Origin: Candidatus Sumerlaeota bacterium
Lineage (GTDB): Bacteria; UBP6; UBA1177
Reading direction: 5' to 3'
NCBI GenBank assembly: GCA_007136595.1
Contig: SLGQ01000148.1
Coordinates: 1-10,211 of the forward strand
Length of the DNA: 10,211 nt
Shown here: in pieces, positions 1 through 6,405 of the stretch
Layout: the number at the start of each line of letters is the position of its first letter
Numbering within the stretch: position 1 is the stretch's first letter
Notes under the pieces: model-generated
Told to the model about the DNA's origin: nothing
The model's input: the letters and a program-made list of their open reading frames with translations, nothing else
The model's database searches: none
Translations under genes and position numbers: made by a program

Positions 1-59
1 TAATGCGTGACTGGGAATGTTACTGTGAGGAATCAGGCGTTTGTCCGTTTGAGGAATAG
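1..59 (+). CDS. C-terminal tail of an unidentified gene entering from the left
   Basis: This is a partial gene. The frame that starts with ATG at position 3 stays open to TAG at 57-59 and would encode the last 18 or so residues of a protein that begins before the window. The tail, WECYCEESGVCPFEE, has three cysteines and an acidic end, which looks more like a real protein tail than random sequence and might bind metal. The other plus-strand frames stop within the first ten bases. No family can be named from so few residues. I see no clear intrinsic terminator in the AT-rich stretch that follows (60-150). That stretch also lies downstream of the convergent flavodoxin gene. Confidence 0.4.
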   Translation, partial: MRDWECYCEESGVCPFEE

Positions 60-150
60 GCAGCGGTATTTTATTGAAACTTAAATTGCAAAATAATAAA
101 TTTGGTCTCAAGCTTTTTCTGTTAATAGTTTGAATAATATGGGGGTTGCA

Positions 151-735
151 TCAACTCTCGAAATGTCTTTTGATGAAGTCGATCATGTTGTTGAGTTTTT
201 TTACCATTCCGGGTGAATCGTCTTTAACTTCTTTTTCCAGAAAACCGTTTTTAAATATGGCTTCCTTCCCGATCAGATCTTCCATTGATGGAACAACTTT
301 GTCATAACCTGTTCCGCCTGAAGTTGTGAAAAAAACCACATTTTTGAAGTTGCCTTTATTCTGGTTAATGTATGTCCGCACAGCGGGAGCCATGGACCAT
401 GCCCAGATAGGTGTTCCTATTATGACAAGATCATAGTCAGATGGATCATGTTTTGTCGGTTCGATCTCTGTTTCATTTCCGAAACCGGCATCTTTGCCTG
501 CAACAATATATCCCCATACTCCCGACCGGTCTTTTTTATCAATGATTTTTTCAGTATCACCATTTAATGCTACAGCTATCAATTCTCCCACTTTTTCGGT
601 AGTTCCGGTTCTGCTGTAGTAAACAACAAGTGCTTTAGGTTCAGGGCTTTCCACAACAGTCTCACCACTATGAGGTTTTTTGTCAATGTCTGCGGTGTTG
701 ACAGTGAGAGCGACTAAAATACTCAAAAATAACAT
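151..735 (-). CDS. Flavodoxin-domain protein, probably exported or membrane-attached
   Basis: The product is 194 residues, a flavodoxin-like fold predicted to bind FMN and carry electrons or reduce quinones or other small molecules. Residues 35-46 form the first strand and phosphate-binding loop (ALVVYYSRTGTT). The second flavin loop region is GTPIWAWSMAPAV (about 108-120), and TTSGG (about 137-141) is the third. The length is usual for the flavodoxin/FldA-like superfamily. The start at 735 is chosen because AAGGAG (742-747) sits six bases before it. An in-frame ATG at 786 would add 17 residues but has no good SD. The first 15 residues are hydrophobic (MLFLSILVALTV), suggesting a signal peptide or membrane anchor. 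From 735 there is no positive charge ahead of this stretch, whereas the longer form has KK there, so the start remains uncertain. The gene is divergent from the transporter at 875. The physiological partner cannot be inferred. Confidence 0.85.
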   Translation of the reverse strand: MLFLSILVALTVNTADIDKKPHSGETVVESPEPKALVVYYSRTGTTEKVGELIAVALNGDTEKIIDKKDRSGVWGYIVAGKDAGFGNETEIEPTKHDPSDYDLVIIGTPIWAWSMAPAVRTYINQNKGNFKNVVFFTTSGGTGYDKVVPSMEDLIGKEAIFKNGFLEKEVKDDSPGMVKKLNNMIDFIKRHFES

Positions 736-741
736 GGGCAT

Positions 742-747
742 CTCCTT
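742..747 (-). promoter_or_regulatory. Ribosome binding site that decides the flavodoxin start
   Basis: On the minus strand AAGGAG is followed by six bases and then the ATG at 735-733. This spacing is ideal. The two other candidate starts fit poorly: the ATG at 741 directly abuts the SD, and the ATG at 786 lies upstream of it. Confidence 0.6.
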
Positions 748-820
748 CTTGAAAAATCCATGGATATGATAACCAAAAACTGACATTACTAAAGAAAAAT
801 ATTTTGTCCTGAAACTATTG

Positions 821-849
821 TTGACTTTTTCTAGTAATTATATTTACAT
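821..849 (+). promoter_or_regulatory. Possible sigma-70 promoter for the transporter/sensor genes
   Basis: TTGACT (821-826) is a five-of-six match to a -35 box. At 16-17 bp spacing the -10 candidates are only TTTACA (843-848) or TTACAT (844-849), which are weak. Transcription would start near 857, leaving a short leader before the ATG at 875. The region lies between two divergent genes, so some promoter must be here, but this exact pair is uncertain. Confidence 0.3.
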
Positions 850-874
850 CATTTAATTATTGTCCGGTGGTGAT

Positions 875-1759
875 ATGCTATATTTTATTCTTACTCTCCT
901 TATTTTTTCTTCAATGGAAGTCGTTTCAAAACCCTTGATGGGAGTCATTGATCCATTTGTTCTTACTTTCTGGAGATTTGCAGCAGGTTCACTCTTTTTT
1001 CTTTTTCTTCCGGGAATGAAAAACAGGTTCCGTGAAGTTGCAAAATTCAACAAATGGAACTGGTTTTCCGTTTTTATGCTCGGTCTTCTCAATACTTTTC
1101 TGGCAATGAGTTTTCTTCAGGTTGCTGTTAAACAAAGTTCAGCTTCAACTGCGGCAACCATATTCTGTTCAAACCCGGGATTTGTTTTTTTGTTTTCAGT
1201 GATAATGGGCTATGAAAAGATGAAACTTGCTAAAACAGCAGGGTTGATATTGGGTATTGCTGGAATTGTAATTATTATGAGCGACAGAGGAATAGTTTTG
1301 GGTTACGGTATGATATATGCCGTGTTTGCAGCCATTTTTTTTGCGGTTTATACATTGCTCAGCAAAAAAAGTGTGCAGGGGATATCACCTTCAACCATAA
1401 ACATGACCGCTTTTCCGCTTGGTGTGATCGCAAACGGAATATTTATAACATTAATGGGAAAAGATCTTATTCCTGACTGGATGCTGTTTCAGGATACCGG
1501 CACAGTTTTTTCACTTCTTTATCTTGGATTGATCGTCACAGGAGCAGGTTACATAACTTTTTTTGAAACCATTAAAAGATTTACAGCAGTCAGCGTCTCT
1601 TTGATATTTATGTTCAAGCCGGCAGTCACATTACTTATGGCGTTCATTTTTCTAAATGAAAGAGTGGCTGTAACTTTTTATGCCGGACTTTTTGCAGTTT
1701 GTTCAGGAACACTTTTAATTGTAAGAGATAAAATAAATAACTTGAGATTTTTTTCGTAA
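875..1759 (+). CDS. EamA/DMT-superfamily transporter (RhaT/YdcZ-like permease)
   Basis: The product is a 294-residue inner-membrane protein made of two tandem EamA-type halves (about residues 1-135 and 145-285). The hydrophobic segments are consistent with the usual ten membrane helices. Family hallmarks include the early PFVLTFWRFAAGSLFF segment, the AVKQSSASTAATIF segment before helix 4, and the closing VSLIFMFKPAVTLLMAFIFLNE pattern with its Glu. Members export or import amino acids, nucleosides or other metabolites, and the substrate cannot be predicted here. The ATG at 875 is preferred over an in-frame TTG at 860 because GGTGGTGAT (866-874), an eight-of-nine match to the 16S tail complement, directly precedes it and nothing SD-like precedes the TTG. 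The sensor gene follows after 45 bp on the same strand without a visible terminator, so the two may be co-transcribed. Confidence 0.9.
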   Translation: MLYFILTLLIFSSMEVVSKPLMGVIDPFVLTFWRFAAGSLFFLFLPGMKNRFREVAKFNKWNWFSVFMLGLLNTFLAMSFLQVAVKQSSASTAATIFCSNPGFVFLFSVIMGYEKMKLAKTAGLILGIAGIVIIMSDRGIVLGYGMIYAVFAAIFFAVYTLLSKKSVQGISPSTINMTAFPLGVIANGIFITLMGKDLIPDWMLFQDTGTVFSLLYLGLIVTGAGYITFFETIKRFTAVSVSLIFMFKPAVTLLMAFIFLNERVAVTFYAGLFAVCSGTLLIVRDKINNLRFFS

Positions 1760-1804
1760 TAAAATATCCTTATAAGCGACAGAATTGATTTTTTGGGTCA
1801 AAAA

Positions 1805-4800
1805 ATGAGAAAAATTTCAGTTACGCTGCTGATTCTTCTGATATCGGTTCCGCTGTTTTCCTTATCCAAAGATATATCATTAAGTCAATTTATGATAGAC
1901 AGCTATGATATTCAGTTCGGGCTTCCTCAAAACTCTGTGAGATCGATGGTTCAGACAAGAAACGGTTTTCTGTGGCTTGGCACGGAAGAGGGATTTGTCA
2001 AGTTTGACGGGATCAAAATGGATGTTTATGATGATGTTTTATTCCCGATAGATAACCACAAGGTGGAGTTCATCATCGAAGAAAGAGGTGACACTAACTT
2101 GTGGATAGGAACTGATGGCGGGGGTATATTAAAGTTCAACTACATAACGGAAGAATATGAAATTTTTGATGTTAAAACGGGGCTTCCCGAAAATAGCATC
2201 ATAAGGGGTGTCGAAGGTGATGACGGTACATTTTATTTCGGAACCAGAAGAAGCGGCATCATAGTTTTTTCAAAAAATGGAGAAAGAAGGGTCATAGATA
2301 GCTCTTTAGGACTTCCTTTGAATAATGTCACAGCTTTGATAAAAGGGAATGGCGGAGTTGTATGGGCAGGAACGCAGCAATATTTTTCCCGGATAGAGGG
2401 GAATAGAGCTGTTGAGGTAGCAAAATTTCCAAGTGAAATAACAACCATATATCATTATGATAGCAGAAGGTTCATTATTGGTACAAGAGGATCCGGAGTA
2501 TTCATCTTTGATACGGACGATAACCGTTCTTCTCCCTATATGAGCAGGCTTTTTTCCAGAAGGATGATAAGCAGTGTCTATAGAGACAGTCATGATTGTG
2601 TTTTTGTGGGTACTTACAATGATGGTCTTTTCAGGATATGTTCAAATGATGATCAGGGGATATCTTCGATCGGGAAAAATTATATTGTAAGCATACTCGA
2701 AGACAATGAGGGAAGTGTCTGGACAGGAACGCATGGATATGGACTTTATCGCTTCAAAGAAGGAAAATTCATAACTTATGGAAGATTGAGCGGTCTTGAC
2801 CAGCCGGTCGTTTTCCCTGTTCTGGAAAGCTATGACGGTTCAATATGGCTTGGAACCTGGGCGGGAGCAATGTACCGTCTCAGAGATAATCAATTGAAAA
2901 AATATACATTTGGAAATGATCTGGCTCCTTATGATACGGTTCTTTCTTTGACCGAAGATAGAGACGGTTCTTTATGGGCGGGTGTTTATGGAAAAGGAGT
3001 GCTTCATATTAAAGCGGGCGGCGAAACAAGACTTTATAACGAACTTGACGGGCTGCCTGAAACAAATGTGGCGGCACTGTTCAAAGACTCAAGAGGGACA
3101 CTCTGGATAGGGATGCTTAACAACGGATTGGCATATATGAAGGGTGATAGAATTTTCCGTTTCCCGGGAACTGATAACTTTGGAGTTTCAGGTATTGCCG
3201 AAGATCTTGATGGAAACATCTGGATAGCATCAAAGATCGGTCCTTTTAAAGTTCAAGGGGATAAACTTGTTTCAGAATTTGCCAACCTGGAAAATATCGG
3301 AACGCTTTCTGTATATTCCTCTTCAAGCGGGAATCTCTTTTTTGCATCGGACAACGGTCTTACAATATACAACAAAGAGACAGGTGCGGTAACTATCGAC
3401 AGAAGAAGCGGTCTTGATACAAAAACCATATTTGATGTCACGGATGACCAGGATGGGAATCTTTGGCTTACATCAAATAAAGGAATTAAATTTATAACAA
3501 AAAGTGATGTAGAATCTTTTATTGCAGGTAAAACGGCAAGTGTTGCTCCAAGAACATACAGTTTTCAGGATGGTCTTCTCACCCCTGAGTGCAATGGAGG
3601 GACACAGCCTAATATCTGGAGAGGCAAAGACGGGAGAATATGGATCCCTACAGCAGAAGGACTTGCTGTTGTCGATCCAGGGGAAATGAAACAGAACAAT
3701 GTTGTTCCGCCGGTACACATTACGAATGTTACCGCAGATGGAAAAAAACTCCCGGTCAGAGGAGCAAAAGAATTTACTTTTGATCCCGGAACAAGATCAC
3801 TTTCTTTTGAATATACAGGTTTGAGCCTTCTTTTTCCCGATCAGGTAACATTCAGGTATAAGCTTGAGGGATTTGATGAAAGATGGCAGAATGTTGATAC
3901 TCAGAGGAGAGCTTACTATACAAATGTAGGTCCGGGAAAATATGTTTTCAGAGTTCATGCTGCCAACAACGATAATGTGTGGAACAATGAAGGAGCATTT
4001 TTGACGATCATAATCCGTCCATTTTTCTGGCAGACATGGTGGTTCCGGCTTCTTGTGATAATTTCAACAGGCTATGCCATGATCTATTACATCAGAAGAA
4101 AAGTTGCCGAGGTTAAAGAGAGAGAAACCATGATGAGCAACACCATCACTTCCAGAACTAAAGAGCTGAAAGATATTCTGATGCATGTGCAGTCTCTTTC
4201 TGTTACTTTGGGAGATATTTCAAGGACCATTTCTTCAAATACCGGCATGACCGCTGAAAAATTTAATGCGACTTATGCCATGATAGATACGGCTTCTTCA
4301 ACTCTTTCCGATATTACAGGAAAGCTTGAGGAGACAAAAAATGAAGTTCAGTTGATCCACGGTACAGTTTCTGAAATTTCTCAAAAGACAGATCTTTCAT
4401 CATCTGTTCTCAATGAAGCTGTCGAGTCTATTGAAAGGATCGAAAAGAGTGCTGAAGAAGTGTCTAAAATTGCAGAAGTTGTCGATGATATCGCTTTCCA
4501 GACCAACCTTCTTTCTTTAAATGCAGCCATTGAAGCCGCAAGAGCCGGGGATGCCGGGAAAGGTTTTGCTGTTGTAGCAGAATCTGTCAGAGAACTTTCA
4601 TCTCAGACAGCGGAAGCGGTTGTCCATATCAAAAAGCTCATAGAAGACACTTCTTTGAAAGTTGTTTCAGGAAGGAACTCTGTTAATAACATCGTCAGTT
4701 TTTTCAGTGAGATAATTGGAGAGTTCAGAATCATATCTAAACAGATGAATGAAATCAGAGAGGTAATCGAAAAACACACATGGGAAGTTCAGTCTGTTGA

Positions 4801-4942
4801 CAGGTCACTTAGTGATGTCAGACAGATAACCCAGGAAAATACACAGATGGTTGACAGTGTCTATCAGGTCTCAAAGAAACTCAATGTTGAAACGGCAAAC
4901 CTTAAAAAAGAAGTTTCAAAAATAAAAGATCACGGAAAGTGA
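1805..4942 (+). CDS. Two-component-regulator propeller / Y_Y_Y sensor fused to an MCP signalling domain
   Basis: The product is 1045 residues and spans the inner membrane. In order it has: a signal peptide (about 1-21, MRKISVTLLILLISVPLFSLS); fourteen Reg_prop blade motifs of the form hWhGT..GG, near residues 56, 99, 143, 187, 223, 266, 305, 348, 390, 433, 472, 511, 553 and 612, suggesting two seven-bladed propellers; a Y_Y_Y domain (about 635-738, with RYKLEGFDERWQ and GKYVFRVHAANND); one membrane helix (745-763); a coiled-coil linker; and an MCP domain whose tip FQTNLLSLNAAIEAARAG (898-915) and following GKGFAVVAESVREL are near-consensus. The periplasmic part is predicted to sense a ligand, often a glycan fragment in related hybrid two-component sensors. 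The cytoplasmic part should dock CheW/CheA. There is no histidine kinase, HAMP domain or C-terminal CheR-docking pentapeptide. The ATG at 1805 is chosen over the TTG at 1793 because it starts the signal peptide directly and has a weak GGGT SD. Confidence 0.93.
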   Translation: MRKISVTLLILLISVPLFSLSKDISLSQFMIDSYDIQFGLPQNSVRSMVQTRNGFLWLGTEEGFVKFDGIKMDVYDDVLFPIDNHKVEFIIEERGDTNLWIGTDGGGILKFNYITEEYEIFDVKTGLPENSIIRGVEGDDGTFYFGTRRSGIIVFSKNGERRVIDSSLGLPLNNVTALIKGNGGVVWAGTQQYFSRIEGNRAVEVAKFPSEITTIYHYDSRRFIIGTRGSGVFIFDTDDNRSSPYMSRLFSRRMISSVYRDSHDCVFVGTYNDGLFRICSNDDQGISSIGKNYIVSILEDNEGSVWTGTHGYGLYRFKEGKFITYGRLSGLDQPVVFPVLESYDGSIWLGTWAGAMYRLRDNQLKKYTFGNDLAPYDTVLSLTEDRDGSLWAGVYGKGVLHIKAGGETRLYNELDGLPETNVAALFKDSRGTLWIGMLNNGLAYMKGDRIFRFPGTDNFGVSGIAEDLDGNIWIASKIGPFKVQGDKLVSEFANLENIGTLSVYSSSSGNLFFASDNGLTIYNKETGAVTIDRRSGLDTKTIFDVTDDQDGNLWLTSNKGIKFITKSDVESFIAGKTASVAPRTYSFQDGLLTPECNGGTQPNIWRGKDGRIWIPTAEGLAVVDPGEMKQNNVVPPVHITNVTADGKKLPVRGAKEFTFDPGTRSLSFEYTGLSLLFPDQVTFRYKLEGFDERWQNVDTQRRAYYTNVGPGKYVFRVHAANNDNVWNNEGAFLTIIIRPFFWQTWWFRLLVIISTGYAMIYYIRRKVAEVKERETMMSNTITSRTKELKDILMHVQSLSVTLGDISRTISSNTGMTAEKFNATYAMIDTASSTLSDITGKLEETKNEVQLIHGTVSEISQKTDLSSSVLNEAVESIERIEKSAEEVSKIAEVVDDIAFQTNLLSLNAAIEAARAGDAGKGFAVVAESVRELSSQTAEAVVHIKKLIEDTSLKVVSGRNSVNNIVSFFSEIIGEFRIISKQMNEIREVIEKHTWEVQSVDRSLSDVRQITQENTQMVDSVYQVSKKLNVETANLKKEVSKIKDHGK

Positions 4943-5779
4943 TCAGTAGTTATCGCTGATAAGTCTCATCATACTTGAATGAAGTTCCTTGTTGCTGGAA
5001 ACAAAAACAAATTCGCTGTCTTTTGATTCCCAGTAAACTATGTCATTCCCTTCCGTGTGGTGTGCGGTAACTTTACACGATTTTCCATCAGGGGTCCTCA
5101 GAAGACAGTTTCCATTTTGAAAAACAGGTTTCAGCCTATCATTTTTGCTGCTCATCAAAAGAGTCCCTTCACCGTTTTCATCTCTGAGCTTTAATTTTGC
5201 CATAGGTTGTGCGGCTATGGAAGTGTATCTCCCTTTTAAAACAGGAGATATTTTGATAAGCTCTCTGACAACTTTCTGATCCATTTTTATTTTCGGTTTT
5301 TTGTTGCCCGCTAAAATGGAGTCGCTTTCTGTGTCAGCAGTAACTCTGAATTCATCAGGAAAGTTATTGGAGTGTGCTGAAATAATTTCCTGTATGATAA
5401 GATTTTGGCTTTTATCAACATTGAAGATCATAAAAGAGAAAACAACGCTCAGAATAATAAATGAAGTAGAAGCGGACAAAATAATTATCTTCTGGTTCAA
5501 ACCCGAAATAAACAGCTTCATCTTTGAAAAAATAGTTTTTTTATCACTCGATTTATCGATCAGGTGATAAAATCCTTCTTTTTCAATAGGAGAAAGAGTT
5601 TCGATGTTTTTAACTTCCGTCACTACTTTTCTTATGAATTTCAATTCCTCATAAACAGCTTTGCAAGAGTGACAAATTTCAATGTGTGCAGACATTTTTG
5701 CACTTTCATCCAAATCAAGCTCACTGTCAATGAACTGTTCGATAAAAAGCTCATTCATGTCACATTTGAAATCATGCAT
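4943..5779 (-). CDS. Membrane-anchored anti-sigma factor with zinc-finger (ZAS) domain
   Basis: The 278-residue product should hold the adjacent ECF sigma factor inactive at the membrane and release it on a signal. The N-terminus (1-60) is a zf-HC2 type anti-sigma domain: C6, H32, C36 and C39, the last three forming HxxxCxxC. A single hydrophobic segment (97-119, KIIILSASTSFIILSVVFSF) would cross the inner membrane. About 155 outer residues follow, ending in a conserved-looking stretch (about 222-262) with GNDIVYWESKDSEFVFV. This resembles the C-terminal part of RseA/ChrR-like putative transmembrane anti-sigma factors (COG5662). C225 and C235 could form an outer disulfide. Its ATG overlaps the end of the sigma gene by eight bases (ATGCATGA), which implies translational coupling. 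The SD is AAGGA inside the sigma reading frame. The stop codon abuts that of the sensor gene. Confidence 0.88.
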   Translation of the reverse strand: MHDFKCDMNELFIEQFIDSELDLDESAKMSAHIEICHSCKAVYEELKFIRKVVTEVKNIETLSPIEKEGFYHLIDKSSDKKTIFSKMKLFISGLNQKIIILSASTSFIILSVVFSFMIFNVDKSQNLIIQEIISAHSNNFPDEFRVTADTESDSILAGNKKPKIKMDQKVVRELIKISPVLKGRYTSIAAQPMAKLKLRDENGEGTLLMSSKNDRLKPVFQNGNCLLRTPDGKSCKVTAHHTEGNDIVYWESKDSEFVFVSSNKELHSSMMRLISDNY

Positions 5780-6320
5780 GTTTTTTTTCCTTTTTTGAAA
5801 CTATTTTTAACTCACCTGCTTCTTTGCGAAGCATTTTTCTCAAATATGCTCTCCCCCTGTGAAGTCTGCTCATAACAGTGCCAATAGGAACTTCAAGGGC
5901 TTCCGATACCTCTTCATAAGAAAATCCTTCAACTTCAACAAGAGTCACAACATCCTTATATTCGGCAGGCATTGATGCAAATATGGTGGTGATCTTTGAT
6001 CTCAAAATGGGATCATTGATAAATTCGGCACTGGAATCATCAAAATTTAAGAACATCGGGGTTTCCTCACCGTCTTTGGAAATGTCGGCAATGAATGTTT
6101 CATTCCGGATGTTCTCTTTTTTCAGCGTATTTATATAGTTGTTTTTTAATATTTTAAATATCCACGATTTAAAATGGGATTCTTCTCTATAAAGGTGTTT
6201 TTTCCGTAACACAGTTACAATTGTGTCCTGCATCAGATCAAGTGCTTTCTCTCTGTTTCCGGTTATAAAAAGCGAATAACTGAAAATAGTTTCAATGTTT
6301 TCTTTCAGCAACTCTTCCAT
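5772..6320 (-). CDS. ECF (group 4) RNA polymerase sigma factor
   Basis: The 182-residue product has the usual two-domain ECF layout. Sigma region 2 (about 8-70) includes the core-binding and -10 reading segment ALDLMQDTIVTVL followed by FKSWIFKILKNNYIN. Region 4 (about 108-162) includes MPAEYKDVVTLVEVEGFSYEEVSEALEV and IGTVMSRLHRGRAYLRKML, the helix-turn-helix that reads the -35 box. Length is standard, with no extra C-terminal sensor domain, as expected for a sigma controlled by the anti-sigma encoded just downstream with an 8-nt overlap. GGAGGG (6324-6329) is a strong SD for the ATG at 6320. Which genes it controls cannot be told. I could not find a convincing GGAAC-type ECF promoter repeated in the window, although GGAAT-N17-TGTTT lies in its own upstream region. 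Confidence 0.95.
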   Translation of the reverse strand: MEELLKENIETIFSYSLFITGNREKALDLMQDTIVTVLRKKHLYREESHFKSWIFKILKNNYINTLKKENIRNETFIADISKDGEETPMFLNFDDSSAEFINDPILRSKITTIFASMPAEYKDVVTLVEVEGFSYEEVSEALEVPIGTVMSRLHRGRAYLRKMLRKEAGELKIVSKKEKKHA

Positions 6321-6329
6321 TTTCCCTCC

Positions 6330-6343
6330 GTGGATAAATCCAC
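6330..6343. repeat. Inverted repeat touching the SD of the sigma gene
   Basis: GTGGAT-AA-ATCCAC is a perfect 6-bp inverted repeat that ends immediately before the GGAGGG SD of the ECF sigma gene. It could be an operator or, in the mRNA, a small hairpin (GUGGA stem, four-base loop) beside the ribosome site. On the minus strand it also contains TTATCCACG, eight of nine bases of a DnaA box. The function is not established. Confidence 0.35.
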
Positions 6344-6405
6344 ATGAAACTAAGAAACAAACAGTAAAAATGTTATCAATATTCCTGAAAATTTGAAGAA
6401 AATAA

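Noticed and set aside
853..1092. Minus-strand 79-codon frame opposite the transporter start
   Set aside because: It is antisense to the first membrane helices of the transporter and unsupported by an SD or protein features.
2233..3718. Several minus-strand open frames of 60-95 codons inside the sensor gene
   Set aside because: They lie wholly within a strongly supported propeller coding region, lack SD sequences, and have low-quality compositions typical of antisense shadows.
5301..5875. Two plus-strand open frames (88 and 103 codons) opposite the anti-sigma and sigma genes
   Set aside because: Their translations are Phe/Leu/Ile-rich, as expected from reading AT-rich coding DNA backwards. 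The opposite-strand genes are well supported.
6223..6242. ACACA...TGTGT inverted repeat inside the sigma gene
   Set aside because: Short arms inside coding sequence for a conserved region, with no reason to think it functional.
6330..6344. Replication-origin signal from DnaA-box-like sequences
   Set aside because: Only one overlapping pair of imperfect boxes, with no cluster, no AT-rich unwinding region of note and no dnaA/dnaN genes.
6351..6390. ECF autoregulatory promoter (GGAAT-N17-TGTTT) upstream of the sigma gene
   Set aside because: The match to ECF consensus is loose and does not recur elsewhere in the window, so it is mentioned only in the sigma entry and not called.
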